Positions 27,306 to 41,376 of a stretch of 64,000 nt of DNA are shown here, one piece after another (within the stretch, counting starts at the first letter, position 1; the number at the start of each line of letters is the position of its first letter). Both the position numbers and the translations under genes were made by a program. Under the pieces are notes generated by a model. That model had not been told where the DNA came from. It did not search any database and worked only from the letters and a program-made list of their open reading frames with translations. The stretch is from Mycobacterium heckeshornense (GTDB taxonomy: Bacteria; Actinomycetota; Actinomycetes; Mycobacteriales; Mycobacteriaceae). Location: the NCBI RefSeq assembly GCF_016592155.1, contig NZ_AP024237.1, positions 186,001-250,000 on the forward strand. The letters are read 5' to 3'.

Positions 27306-27623
27306 CTAGACCCGCCTGACAGTTGCGTGCGCAGCGGGCGCGATAGATCCCAGTCTCTGGGTGTTCGTGTCCTCCATCGCGGTAAACATGCTGGCCGCTT
27401 CCAGCAGTGCGGTCGACGCCGAGGACAGCCGCTGGGCAAACGCCGCACAGAACCCCTCAAACGCGCCGTGCACAGCCGCCGCCGCGGCACCGGACAGCTC
27501 CGCCGACCCGCTCAAGCTTCCCGCCGCCGAGACCACCCGCGCGCCGTGTGCGGCGATGATCCCAGACGCACCCTGCAATCCCGGTGGAAGCACCTCAAGC
27601 ACATCGGGGTTGGTGCTTGCCAT
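27306..27623 (-). CDS. EspC-like type VII secretion target protein (DUF2580 family)
   Basis: ATG at 27623 gives 105 residues, the usual size; the longer open frame upstream lacks family similarity. The helical hairpin is DVLEVLPPGLQGASGIIAAH, VVSAAGSLSGSAELSGAAAA, AVHGAFEGFCAAFAQRLSSA, followed by AASMFTAMEDTNTQRL, with the small, Ala/Gly/Ser-rich helices of EspC-type proteins secreted by ESX systems as partners of EspA-like proteins. The stop is 2 bp before the effector start, so they are one operon and probably form a secretion heterodimer. An upstream AGGAGGTTG-like ribosome binding site supports the start. Confidence 0.75.
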   Translation of the reverse strand: MASTNPDVLEVLPPGLQGASGIIAAHGARVVSAAGSLSGSAELSGAAAAAVHGAFEGFCAAFAQRLSSASTALLEAASMFTAMEDTNTQRLGSIAPAAHATVRRV

Positions 27624-27813
27624 CGACAACCTCCTGCAGAACTGTGGCCAAGAATCTACGACACATCGGCGTTTAGCGACAAAGGTCGGGCCGCGAAGTC
27701 GACATCCCGATCTCTCGGGAGTCAGGGTGGCCCCGTCGCGCCAGTGCCTGGTGGGCCGCACGGCAAACCCCGGCTTGCGCGCATGTTCGGCACACCAGAC
27801 TGATTCGACGGCG

Positions 27814-29442
27814 TCAGTGCGGCGGGTTGATCGGGCGGGTAAACCGCTCCAGTTGTACCGGCGGTCCGCTCGCCGAGGGTGGTGGAAGTTGTTCGGCGAC
27901 GCCGTCGATGACCCGGATCACCGTGCCGGTTTCTCGGTCGAGGTTCAAGGTCCCATGTTGGAAGTTTTGCTTGACCCATTGCGGTTCTTGAATTTCTCCG
28001 CTGGTGGGCAATCCGAGCGCGCCGCGCTCGTAACCCAGTGCGGCCCAAGCGTCGTAGATCGCGCCGGTGAGCGGCTGGGCACCGGTCTCCGGTGACCAGT
28101 AGATCGCTCCCTTGTCGAACGTGGCATAGCGTGCCGAACCCGCTCCGGTAGCCTCCGGCGACGTCGGCGCGCCAAGCGCGCTGTTCATGGCGCCCATCTC
28201 CTGCCAGCGCGCGAATATGGCACCGCCCGCCAGCGAGGCGGCGACATCGTCTGGCCCAGGTGGATCGCTGAAATGCGCGGCGATATCGCGGATTTCGTCG
28301 AGGAGCGCATACGCGGCGTTACCGGGGCAATCCGTGGAGTCGACGTCGCGATGGCTGAAGACGGTCGGCAGGGTCAAAGCGGCACCGTCGGGGATCCGGG
28401 TGAACGGGCCCCCGGCAGAGGCCAGCGTGGCGGTGCCTTTGGGATTGATGCGCTCGAGTCCAAGCCGCCACCCGATCAGCCGGCCGACGGTGCGCAACTG
28501 GATCGACGTCGGCGGCACGTCGTCGAAATCGCCGATCATCGCCACACCCCAGGTTTCGCGGTTGAATCCGCCGGTGTGGGAGCCCTCGACCGCTTTGGTG
28601 ATTCCACCGGCCCGGCCCTCGAATACCTGGCCGTACTTGTCCACCAGCGCGTTGTAGGCGATGTCGCACCAGCCCAGCGTCTGGGTGTGGTAGGCGTAGA
28701 TGGCCCGCACAATCTCGGCTGAATCTTCCGGTGAGTAGTCGTTGCTGCCCGCGGTGTGATGGATGATCGCAGCGTGAATGCCGTTGTCGTACACGGTATT
28801 ACCGCATCGGATCGACTCGTCTGCGCCCCACTGCGCACGGCTGATGATGTTCGGGGGCTGGCCCGGTGCCAGCACCGCGGTCGGCGGAGTCCACTGGGTG
28901 TCTGCCGGAGCCTGCGGCGGGGAGATCAGCACCGCGGAGATGTTTTGCGCCAACGGCTGTTCGGCGGTGGCCGGCACATATCCCAGACCGGCCGGGGCGT
29001 GTTTGGGCGGCGGCGATGTCACCGGGGCGCCCGGCGGGCGGGTGACGGCGATCTGCACGGTTGTGGTCTTGCCGACGAACACCGCCTCGGTGCCGCGGGG
29101 ACCATGTGCCATCCCCGACGGCTGGTCAGTGCCACCTGACTCCAGCGTTTCGGTTCCATACCAGGGTCCCCAGGACCCGTCGGCGTGCTTGGCCCGCACT
29201 CGCGCCGAGGTGCCGGTCAAGTCCCCACCGGTCAACGCGACCATGGAAAACGGCGTGGATTGGGTGATTTCGCGCACGGTCACGCCGCCGCCCAGCCCGA
29301 CCAGCGGCTGCTGGGTGACGTGAGTGCTGGCGAGCCGGGGTGGCGGATCACCGCGGCCGGAATCGAGTGTCGACGGCAGGATCACGGCGGCGGCCGCGAC
29401 GGCGGTGAACAACATCGCGGGTGCAGGGCGGCAGCACGGCAC
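27814..29442 (-). CDS. csp: Peptidoglycan-recognition / N-acetylmuramoyl-L-alanine amidase-like protein with LGFP repeats (Rv3811 equivalent)
   Basis: A 542-residue exported protein. A signal-peptide-like helix (AMLFTAVAAAAVILPSTL) opens it, then a mycobacterial N-terminal domain (about 40-190), a linker and a PGRP/amidase-2 domain (about 200-400). Zinc-ligand positions are seen in AAIIHHTAGSNDYS and VFSHRDVDSTDCPG, and the substrate-cleft block is AYNALVDKYGQVFEGRAGG. C-terminal LGFP-type repeats follow (MGAMNSALGAPTSPE, LGYERGALGLPTSGE), which anchor to the cell envelope. It presumably cuts or binds cell-wall peptides. It lies 143 bp after erp on the same strand, as Rv3810-Rv3811. Confidence 0.92.
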   Translation of the reverse strand: MPCCRPAPAMLFTAVAAAAVILPSTLDSGRGDPPPRLASTHVTQQPLVGLGGGVTVREITQSTPFSMVALTGGDLTGTSARVRAKHADGSWGPWYGTETLESGGTDQPSGMAHGPRGTEAVFVGKTTTVQIAVTRPPGAPVTSPPPKHAPAGLGYVPATAEQPLAQNISAVLISPPQAPADTQWTPPTAVLAPGQPPNIISRAQWGADESIRCGNTVYDNGIHAAIIHHTAGSNDYSPEDSAEIVRAIYAYHTQTLGWCDIAYNALVDKYGQVFEGRAGGITKAVEGSHTGGFNRETWGVAMIGDFDDVPPTSIQLRTVGRLIGWRLGLERINPKGTATLASAGGPFTRIPDGAALTLPTVFSHRDVDSTDCPGNAAYALLDEIRDIAAHFSDPPGPDDVAASLAGGAIFARWQEMGAMNSALGAPTSPEATGAGSARYATFDKGAIYWSPETGAQPLTGAIYDAWAALGYERGALGLPTSGEIQEPQWVKQNFQHGTLNLDRETGTVIRVIDGVAEQLPPPSASGPPVQLERFTRPINPPH

Positions 29443-29585
29443 CAGATGATGTTACGTATGTGTCTCAAGTTGCTAATGATTCGACACGGGAATTTGTTAA
29501 CAAATACCGCAACGGCACCGCAGGGTGGTGATCGCCGGGCGCCCCGAGCCCAGCCCCACTCTGCGGTGCCGTTTGGTGACAGGCC

Positions 29586-30599
29586 TTAGGTTGTCGGAGC
29601 CGGGGCCGGCGGCGGAGCGGCTGCGGCTGGCGCCGCCGCACCATGCACGGCCTGCATGATCGAGGGCAAGACCATGCCCTTGATCAGGTCGATGGCCTGA
29701 CTGGCGCCCAGCTGGTTGGCGGTGTTCATCACATCACTGATGATTCCGCCGCCACCGCTGCTGCTGGTCGCGGGCACGGCGCCCAACGACGGGTCGCCCA
29801 GGATCGGGTAGGTGCCGCCCGCACCCGGGTCCAAACCCACGGGCGTGGTGATCGGCACCTCGCCCGGGCTGGTCAGCCCCGGGCTGGTCAGCGACGGGTC
29901 GAGGCCGGTCCCCGGCGTCAGTCCCGCCGCGCCCGGCGTCAGTCCCGCCGCGCCCGGCGTCAGTCCCGCCGCGCCCGGCGTCAGTCCCGCCGCGCCCGGC
30001 GTCAGTCCCGCCGGGTTCGTCAGTCCCGTGCCCGGGGTGAGCCCCGCCGGATTTGTCAGCCCCGTGCCCGGGGTGAGTCCCGGCGTCCCCGGCGTGGCGC
30101 CAGGGGGATTGGTCAGCCCCGGTGTCGTCCCGCCGGGCGTGGTGAGTGCCGGGTTGGTCAGGCTGGGATCGGTCAGGCTCGGGTCGGTCAGGCCGGGCCC
30201 GGCCGACGGGGCCGTGGCGCCGGGTGTGGTGAGCCCGGGCGTGGTTGCCCCGGGGGTGGTCAAGCCCGGGCTGGTCAGGCCCGGATTGGTGAGCCCCGGA
30301 GTGGTGAGTCCCGGTGTCGCGAGCCCGGGCATGGTGGCGGGTGTGGTGCCGGTCCCACCGAGGCTCGGCACCGGCGGCAGGTTGATCCCGAATTGCGACA
30401 ACCCCTGCGACAGCGCTGACATCAACTCGTTGGGCAGGTCGGTCATCACCGCCGCCCGGACGAATTCCCGGTGCTGCGGTGCGGGCGTGGCGTCGGCCGT
30501 CAATCCGGACACAGCGGTATAAGCAAACGGACTCGCGACTGCCAGGGCGGCGACTGCGCTCATGGCTGTTGAGAGCTTGCGTCGACGTCGGTTCGGCAC
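29586..30599 (-). CDS. erp: Exported repetitive protein Erp
   Basis: The GTG at 30599 is chosen because VPNRRRRKLSTAMSAVAALA is the family start and GAGGAG lies just upstream. The 337-residue protein has a signal peptide, a conserved N-terminal domain (LPNELMSALSQGLSQFGINL, PPVPS), a long PGLTxP-type repeat domain, and a conserved C-terminal domain (VPITTPVGLDPGAGGTYPIL, ANQLGASQAIDLIKGMVLP) ending in Ala/Pro. Erp is a surface-exposed virulence and cell-envelope integrity factor in M. tuberculosis. The repeat domain here is longer and more regular than the M. tuberculosis one, while both end domains are well conserved. It is divergent from glf. Confidence 0.95.
   Translation of the reverse strand: MPNRRRRKLSTAMSAVAALAVASPFAYTAVSGLTADATPAPQHREFVRAAVMTDLPNELMSALSQGLSQFGINLPPVPSLGGTGTTPATMPGLATPGLTTPGLTNPGLTSPGLTTPGATTPGLTTPGATAPSAGPGLTDPSLTDPSLTNPALTTPGGTTPGLTNPPGATPGTPGLTPGTGLTNPAGLTPGTGLTNPAGLTPGAAGLTPGAAGLTPGAAGLTPGAAGLTPGTGLDPSLTSPGLTSPGEVPITTPVGLDPGAGGTYPILGDPSLGAVPATSSSGGGGIISDVMNTANQLGASQAIDLIKGMVLPSIMQAVHGAAAPAAAAPPPAPAPTT
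29911..30013. repeat. 21-bp tandem repeat inside erp
   Basis: The unit beginning CCCGGCGTCAGTCCCGCC recurs every 21 bp at 29911, 29932, 29953 and 29974 with a partial fifth copy at 29995. It encodes GLTPGAA repeats. Nucleotide-level identity of the copies points to recent slippage or unequal exchange. Confidence 0.9.
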
Positions 30600-33962
<3,363 letters not shown>

Positions 33963-33970
<8 letters not shown>

Positions 33971-34499
33971 GCTCGCCGCGCCGCGCGGCGAAGTGGCGGC
34001 TGTGGTGGCGGTTCAGTCGGCGCTGGTCGACCGTCCCGGTGTCGTGGCCGTGGCCCGAGGGTTGTCGCATTTCGGTGAGCACAGCATCGGTTGGCTGGCG
34101 GTATCGCTGCTCGGCGCGCTGCTGCGGCCGCGGCGGGCCCGGACGTGGTTGCTGGCCGGCGGCGGTGCGTTCGCCGCGCACGCGGCCGCGGTGCTGATCA
34201 AGCGGCTGGTGCGGCGACCGCGTCCCAACCACCCCGCGGTTGCGGTGAAAGTCGGCACACCCAGCCGGCTGAGCTTCCCGTCGGCGCATGCCACGTCCAC
34301 CACCGCGGCGGCCATCCTGCTGGGCCGAGCCACCGGGATGCCGCTGACCGCGGTGTTGGTGCCGCCGATGGCGTTGTCGCGGATACTTCTGGGAGTGCAC
34401 TACCCCAGTGATGTGGCCATCGGCGTTGCCGTGGGCGCCGCTGTCGCGGCCGCCGCCGTGCGGGTAGGCGGGCGCCTCGAGCGCGGGCTGGGCCAATGA
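33963..34499 (+). CDS. PAP2-family phosphatase (Rv3807c equivalent, decaprenyl-phosphoryl-ribose 5-phosphate phosphatase)
   Basis: The ATG at 33963 (overlapping glfT2 by 8 bp) gives 178 residues; a longer frame inside glfT2 is spurious. The three PAP2 motifs are present: KRLVRRPRPNHP (C1), PSAHATSTTAAA (C2, catalytic His) and SRILLGVHYPSDVAIG (C3, nucleophilic His), with several membrane helices between. The Rv3807c product is proposed to remove the 5-phosphate from decaprenyl-phosphoryl-phosphoribose made by UbiA, on the way to the arabinose donor DPA. Its position directly before ubiA, with ATGA overlap, fits that role. Confidence 0.92.
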
Positions 34500-35410
34500 G
34501 TGAGGAAGTGGCCCCGGTGACCGGGCCTCCGGCCAACCTGATTGTCGGGGTAGTCAAGGCGATCCGTCCGCGGCAATGGGTAAAAAACGTGCTGGTGTTG
34601 GCCGCGCCCCTGGCCGCGGCCGGCCGCGGAATCCACTACAACTACGCCGACGTGCTGGGCAAGGTGGCTGTCGCGTTCGTGGTGTTCTGCCTGGCGGCCT
34701 CGGCGGTGTATCTGATCAACGACGTCCGCGACGTCGAAGCCGACCGCGAGCACCCCACCAAGCGGTTCCGGCCGATCGCGGCCGGTGTGGTGCCCGAGTG
34801 GCTGGCCTATCTGCTTGCCGCGGCGCTGGGCGTGGCGTCGCTGGTGATCTCGTGGTGGCTCACGCCCAACCTGGCGCTGGTGATGGCCGTCTACATCGGC
34901 ATCCAGCTGGCCTACTGTTTCGGCCTCAAACACCAGGCGGTGATCGACATTTGCATCGTGTCGTCGGCGTATTTGCTGCGGGCCATCGCCGGTGGCGTGG
35001 CGGCCGATATCCCGCTGTCCCAGTGGTTTTTGCTAGCCGGTGCGTTTGCCTCGCTGTTCATGGTCGCCGGTAAGCGCTACGCCGAGCTGGTGCTGGCCGA
35101 ACGCACCGGTGCCAATATCCGCAAATCGCTGGAAACCTACACCAGCACCTATCTGCGATTCGTATGGACGATGTCGGCCACCGCGGTGGTGGTGTGCTAC
35201 GGGCTGTGGGCGTTCGAGCGCGACGGCTACGCCGGATCGTGGTTTGTGGTGTCGATGGTGCCGTTTACCATCGCGATCCTGCGTTATGCGGTCGACGTCG
35301 ACGGCGGGCTGGCCGGCGAACCCGAAGAGATCGCGCTTCGTGACCGGGTGTTACAGCTGCTGTTTCTTGCCTGGATAGGGACAGTCGGTGCTGCTGTTGC
35401 GTTCAGCTAG
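34496..35410 (+). CDS. ubiA: Decaprenyl-phosphate phosphoribosyltransferase (DPPR synthase, UbiA family)
   Basis: 304 residues, as Rv3806c. It transfers 5-phosphoribose from PRPP to decaprenyl phosphate, the first committed step to decaprenylphosphoryl-arabinose. The first Asp-rich motif is LINDVRDVEADREHPTKRFR (NDxxDxxxD), the second is FGLKHQAVIDICIVSSAYLL, and KNVLVLAAPLAA and RPRQW near the N-terminus match the family. About nine membrane helices are evident. UbiA mutations are associated with ethambutol resistance in M. tuberculosis. It overlaps aftB by 23 bp. Confidence 0.96.
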   Translation: MSEEVAPVTGPPANLIVGVVKAIRPRQWVKNVLVLAAPLAAAGRGIHYNYADVLGKVAVAFVVFCLAASAVYLINDVRDVEADREHPTKRFRPIAAGVVPEWLAYLLAAALGVASLVISWWLTPNLALVMAVYIGIQLAYCFGLKHQAVIDICIVSSAYLLRAIAGGVAADIPLSQWFLLAGAFASLFMVAGKRYAELVLAERTGANIRKSLETYTSTYLRFVWTMSATAVVVCYGLWAFERDGYAGSWFVVSMVPFTIAILRYAVDVDGGLAGEPEEIALRDRVLQLLFLAWIGTVGAAVAFS

Positions 35411-37352
35411 CCCCCGGGTCAGGGCCGCGTCGCGCCGGGCCGCGGCGGTTGCCCGACCGCTGTTTCCCTACGACACCACGGTGCGAATCAGCCTGTGGGT
35501 TTCCGTCGCGGTGGTGGCGGTGCTGTTCGGCTGGGGCGCCTGGCAACGACGCTGGATCGCCGACGACGGCCTGATCGTGCTGCGCACGGTACGCAACCTG
35601 CTGGCCGGCAACGGGCCGGTGTTCAACGCCGGCGAGCGTGTCGAGGCCAACACCTCGACCGTGTGGACGTTTCTGCTCTATCTGGGCGGGCTGATCGGCG
35701 GGCCGCTTCGCCTGGAGTACGTGGCACTGGTTATGGCCTTGGCGCTCAGTGTGATTGGGGTCGCGCTGCTGATGCTTGGCGCGGGCCGGCTCTACGCGCC
35801 CAGCCTGCGCGGGCACCGCGCGGTGATGCTGCCGGCCGGCGCTCTGGTCTACATCGCCGTGCCGCCGGCGCGCGACTTCGCCACCTCCGGCCTGGAAAGC
35901 GGGTTGGCGCTGGCATACCTGGGTTTGCTGTGGTGGATGACGGTCTGCTGGTCGCAGGCATTGCGGATCCGGCCGGAGGGCCGGGTGTTTTCGGCCGCGC
36001 TGGCCTTCGTCGCCGGCTGCAGCGTGCTGGTGCGTCCCGAGCTGGCGCTGATCGGCGGCGGTGTGTTGATCATGATGCTGGTCGCGGCGCGGGGCTGGCG
36101 CCGGCGCGCGCTGATCGTGCTGGCGGGCGGGCTGCTGCCGGTCGGCTACGAGGTCTTCCGGATGGGCTACTACGGGCTGCTGGTGCCCGGCACCGCGCTG
36201 GCCAAAGACGCCGCGGGCGACAAATGGTCGCAGGGCATGATCTACCTGGCCAACTTCAACCGGCCCTACGTGCTGTGGGTGCCTGCGGTGCTGTTGCTGG
36301 CCTTGGGCCTGCTGTTGGCGGCTACCCGCAGCCGGCCCTGGCGGATTCGCCACGAGGCGCCGCGTGGTTACGGCCCGTTGGCCCGCGCGGTGCAAAGCCC
36401 CCCGGCCGCGGTGATCTTCTTCGTCATCAGCGGGCTATTGCAGGCGTTGTACTGGATACGCCAGGGCGGCGATTTCATGCACGGCCGTGTCCTGCTGATC
36501 CCGATGGTTTGCGTGCTGGCCCCGGTTGCGGTGGTCCCGGTGGTATTTCCCGAAGGCACGACATTCTCCCGGGAAACGCGCAATGTGCTTGCCGGTGCGG
36601 TGAGCGCGCTGTGGCTCGCGGTTGCGGGCTGGTCGCTGTGGGCGGCGAACTCACCGGGAATGGGTGACGACGCCACCCGGGTCACCTACTCCGGCATCGT
36701 CGACGAGCGCCGGTTCTACGCCCAGGCCACCGGGCACGCGCACCCGCTGACCGCGGCGGACTACCTCGACTACCCGCGGATGCGCGCCGCGGTGGTGGCC
36801 ATCAACAACACGCCCGCCGGCGCGCTGCTGCTGCCGTCGGGCAATTACAACCAGTGGGACATCGTTCCGGCGGCCCCGCCAAAGCCAGGAGATTCCTCTG
36901 AAAAGGGACCTCACACAGTGTTTTTCACCAACATCGGCATGGTTGGTATGAACGTCGGCCTCGACGTCAGGGTGATCGACCAGATCGGCCTGGCCAATCC
37001 GCTTGCCGCGCATACGCCGCGGCTGCATCACAGCCGCATCGGACACGACAAAAACTTGTTCCCTGACTGGGCCATCGCTGAAGGCCCGTTTGTCGGTGTT
37101 CCGCCGTATCTGGACCCGGCCTGGGTCGAGCAAGCCAGAGCGGCGCTGAAATGTCCGGCCACCCAGGCGGTGCTCAGCTCGGTGCGCGCCCCGATGGGAG
37201 TCCACCGGTTCCTGTCGAACATGCTGCACTCGTACCAGTTCACCAAGTACCGCATCGACCGGGTTCCGCTCTACGATCTGATCCGATGCGGTCTGGAGGT
37301 GCCGGAAACCGGCGCTCCGGCATACACCGGATTACCCGCGACCGGGCCCTGA
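35388..37352 (+). CDS. aftB: Arabinofuranosyltransferase AftB
   Basis: 654 residues (627 in Rv3805c); the GTG at 35388 overlaps ubiA by 23 bp and the extra length is mostly at the N-terminus, so a slightly later start is possible. AftB adds the terminal beta-1,2-linked arabinose to arabinan on the periplasmic side, using DPA. The GT-C fold is visible as about ten membrane helices, with the acidic loop motif WIADDGLIVLRTVRNLLAG after TM1, GERVEANTSTVWTFLLYLG and GGDFMHGRVLLIPMVCVLAP, then a periplasmic C-terminal domain (from about residue 430). Last gene of the glf operon. Confidence 0.95.
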   Translation: MLLLRSASPRVRAASRRAAAVARPLFPYDTTVRISLWVSVAVVAVLFGWGAWQRRWIADDGLIVLRTVRNLLAGNGPVFNAGERVEANTSTVWTFLLYLGGLIGGPLRLEYVALVMALALSVIGVALLMLGAGRLYAPSLRGHRAVMLPAGALVYIAVPPARDFATSGLESGLALAYLGLLWWMTVCWSQALRIRPEGRVFSAALAFVAGCSVLVRPELALIGGGVLIMMLVAARGWRRRALIVLAGGLLPVGYEVFRMGYYGLLVPGTALAKDAAGDKWSQGMIYLANFNRPYVLWVPAVLLLALGLLLAATRSRPWRIRHEAPRGYGPLARAVQSPPAAVIFFVISGLLQALYWIRQGGDFMHGRVLLIPMVCVLAPVAVVPVVFPEGTTFSRETRNVLAGAVSALWLAVAGWSLWAANSPGMGDDATRVTYSGIVDERRFYAQATGHAHPLTAADYLDYPRMRAAVVAINNTPAGALLLPSGNYNQWDIVPAAPPKPGDSSEKGPHTVFFTNIGMVGMNVGLDVRVIDQIGLANPLAAHTPRLHHSRIGHDKNLFPDWAIAEGPFVGVPPYLDPAWVEQARAALKCPATQAVLSSVRAPMGVHRFLSNMLHSYQFTKYRIDRVPLYDLIRCGLEVPETGAPAYTGLPATGP

Positions 37353-38923
<1,571 letters not shown>

Positions 38924-38938
38924 GCGCGGCACTTGCCC

Positions 38939-38978
38939 GGCTGACGGCGGCGACCTTGCGGGGTCGTCGCCGTCAGCC
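38939..38978 (+). terminator. Hairpin between fbpA and fbpD
   Basis: GGCTGACGGCGGCGACC pairs with GGTCGTCGCCGTCAGCC (one mismatch in 17) around a 6-nt loop, starting 16 bp after the fbpA stop. No long U-tract follows (GTTTCGCC), as is common for mycobacterial terminators. Confidence 0.7.
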
Positions 38979-39085
38979 GTTTCGCCCCTGTGGCCACGCG
39001 GCGTGTGGTTCACTACCTTGCGTGGCGGGGGGCGGGCGGTCAGCTAAGGAACCCAGAGACGAGTTCAGAGACGAGTGAGGTGGAC

Positions 39086-39985
39086 ATGAGGAGCCTGTCG
39101 ATGCTGCTGCGCGTGCTGTGGGCCGCGGCGCTGACAGCCGGGTTTTGGGGCATCGCTGCGACCCACCTCGGTTCGGCTCACGCGGCGAATTACGAGTCCC
39201 TGATGGTGCCGTCGGCGGCGATGGGCCGCGATATCCCGGTGGCGTTCCTGGGCGGGGGCCCGCATGCGGTGTATTTGCTGGATGCATTCAACGCCGGCCC
39301 CGATGTCAGCAACTGGGTGACTGCCGGCAACGCGATGAACACGCTGGCCGGCAAGGGTATCTCGGTGGTCGCGCCGGCGGGCGGCGCCTTCAGCATGTAC
39401 ACCAACTGGGAGCAGGACGGTAGCAAGCAGTGGGAGACGTTCCTGTCCAGCGAACTGCCGGACTGGCTGGCGGCCAACAAGGGCCTGGCCCCCGGCGGGC
39501 ATGCCGCCGTCGGTGCGTCCCAGGGCGGATACGGCGCGATGGCGCTGGCCGTCTTCCACCCGGACCGCTTCGGCTACGCCGGATCGCTGTCGGGGTTCTT
39601 GTACCCGTCGGACACCACCACCAACGGCGCCATCACCGCCGGTATGGCCCAGTACGGCGGGGTCGACAGCTACGGTATGTGGGGCGCTCCGCAGCTGGGC
39701 CGGTGGAAATGGCACGACCCCTACGTGCACGCGTCGCTGCTGGCAGCCAACAACAGCCGGATATGGGTCTACGCGCCGGCCGCCGGGGCGGGCAGCGACC
39801 AGGCCGCCATGATCGGCCAGGCCGACCAGGCGATGGGCAACAGCCGGATGTTTTACCAGCAGTACCGCAATGTCGGCGGGCACAACGGCCACTTCGAATT
39901 CCCGACCGGTGGAGACAACGGTTGGGGGTCGTGGAGCTCGCAGCTGGCCGCGATGTCCGGCGACATCGTCGGCGCCATCCGGTAA
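39086..39985 (+). CDS. fbpD: MPT51 / FbpD, secreted Ag85-like protein
   Basis: ATG at 39086 after a GAGGTGG ribosome binding site gives 299 residues, exactly the MPT51 length. A signal peptide ends near AAATHLGSAHA. The mature domain is the Ag85 alpha/beta fold without the fibronectin-type insertions. M. tuberculosis MPT51 is reported to lack mycolyltransferase activity and a complete triad. Here the nucleophile elbow reads AAVGASQGGYGAMAL with a Ser (residue 145), but the His position reads GGDNGWGSWSSQL (no His) and the Glu segment is also replaced, so catalysis is still unlikely. A carbohydrate-binding or adhesin role has been proposed for the family. Confidence 0.95.
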   Translation: MRSLSMLLRVLWAAALTAGFWGIAATHLGSAHAANYESLMVPSAAMGRDIPVAFLGGGPHAVYLLDAFNAGPDVSNWVTAGNAMNTLAGKGISVVAPAGGAFSMYTNWEQDGSKQWETFLSSELPDWLAANKGLAPGGHAAVGASQGGYGAMALAVFHPDRFGYAGSLSGFLYPSDTTTNGAITAGMAQYGGVDSYGMWGAPQLGRWKWHDPYVHASLLAANNSRIWVYAPAAGAGSDQAAMIGQADQAMGNSRMFYQQYRNVGGHNGHFEFPTGGDNGWGSWSSQLAAMSGDIVGAIR

Positions 39986-40090
39986 CACCTGCGCCGCAAG
40001 CCGGTGCGGCAGAGCCGGTACCGTGAAAAGCCGGGCGCTTGACTGGGCACAGCCGGCGTCTGGGCGCATCCAGTCCGCTAGCAGGAGAAC

Positions 40091-41113
40091 ATGGTCAAAA
40101 GATCGCGGGGAAATTCCCGGCGCAGACGCCACCGCATCCTCGCGCTGATCGCCGCTGCCGCGATGGCGCTGGTGGTGGCGTTGGTCATCACCGTCGTGGT
40201 GGTCATCGTCCGGCATCGGCCGGGCCCGCCCAGCGCGGTGCCGCCCAGCATCGTGCCGCCGCCGAGCACCTCGGGCCGCGTCAAAAAACCCCGCCCCGCG
40301 TTCCAGGACGCCAGCTGTCCCGACGTTCAGCTGGTCGCCGTTCCCGGCACCTGGGAATCGTCGCTTCAAGACGACCCGCTCAACCCGGTGCAGTTCCCGA
40401 AAGCGTTGCTGCTCAATGTGACTCGGCCGATCACCCAACAGTTCGACTCCAGCCGGGTCGAGGCGTATACGGTGCCCTACACCGCGCAGTTCCACAATCC
40501 GCTCAGCGGCGACAAGCAGATGTCCTACAACGACAGCCGGGCTGAAGGCACCCGCGGCACGGTCAAGGCGATCACTGACATGAACGACAAGTGCCCGTTG
40601 ACCAGCTATGTGTTGGTCGGCTTCTCACAGGGCGCGGTGATCGCCGGGGACATCGCCAGCGACATCGGCAACGGTCGCGGACCCGTCGACGACGACCTGG
40701 TGCTGGGTGTGACGCTGATCGCCGACGGGCGCCGCGAGCACGGCGTGGGCAAGGAGATCGGCCCGGATCCGCCGGGGCAGGGCGCCGAGATCACCCTGCA
40801 CGAGGTGCCGGTGCTGGCCGAGCTGGGCCTGACCATGACCGGCAAACGCCCGGGAGGTTTCGGCGCACTCGACAATCAGACCAATGAAATCTGCGCGCCC
40901 GGCGACCTGATCTGCGCCGCACCCGAGGAGGCGTTCAGCATCACCAACCTGCCGACCACGCTGGACACCCTGGCCGGGGGCGCCGGACAGCCGGTACACG
41001 CGATGTATGCGACAACCCAGTTTTGGAGCGTCGACGGGCAGTCCGCCACCGAGTGGACCTTGAATTGGGCCCACAATCTGATCGACAACGCGCCCCACCC
41101 CAAACACGGCTGA
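40091..41113 (+). CDS. culp6: Cutinase-like lipase/thioesterase Culp6 (Rv3802c equivalent)
   Basis: 340 residues: basic N-terminus, one TM helix ([25 protein letters not shown] region, about residues 16-40), a Pro-rich linker and the cutinase-like catalytic domain. The nucleophile elbow is [18 protein letters not shown]. The acid lies in the [14 protein letters not shown] region and the His in [15 protein letters not shown]. tuberculosis Rv3802 is an essential, envelope-associated phospholipase A/thioesterase that influences mycolate composition. Gene order fbpD-culp6-fadD32-pks13-accD4 is conserved, tying it to mycolate metabolism. The next gene starts 264 bp later, so fadD32 likely has its own promoter. 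Confidence 0.93.
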   Translation: MVKRSRGNSRRRRHRILALIAAAAMALVVALVITVVVVIVRHRPGPPSAVPPSIVPPPSTSGRVKKPRPAFQDASCPDVQLVAVPGTWESSLQDDPLNPVQFPKALLLNVTRPITQQFDSSRVEAYTVPYTAQFHNPLSGDKQMSYNDSRAEGTRGTVKAITDMNDKCPLTSYVLVGFSQGAVIAGDIASDIGNGRGPVDDDLVLGVTLIADGRREHGVGKEIGPDPPGQGAEITLHEVPVLAELGLTMTGKRPGGFGALDNQTNEICAPGDLICAAPEEAFSITNLPTTLDTLAGGAGQPVHAMYATTQFWSVDGQSATEWTLNWAHNLIDNAPHPKHG

Positions 41114-41376
41114 CGCGGGCCGACGTCGTGGGGGATAACAGTTCGGTGACGCGGCAGGTTTCCGATTTGGCCCGCGGCACAGCGGCCCTTAACATGACGA
41201 GAGTTTAAGAGAAAAATAAGAACCACGGTGGTCGGCGTGGTCGGGTAGTGCAGATAGCCGCCGGTGCATCTGTACCATCTGTGAGGTTTGGCGTTCGCGG
41301 TAAGCGACGTTGGCGACGCGTGCGGCCTACCGCCGGCCAACCCGACGTTTGAAGCTTTTTCCGACAGGAGACTGGC

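Noticed and set aside
29911..30013. Regular short repeats as a possible CRISPR array
   Set aside because: There are no unique spacers; the units are contiguous 21-bp codon repeats inside the erp reading frame.
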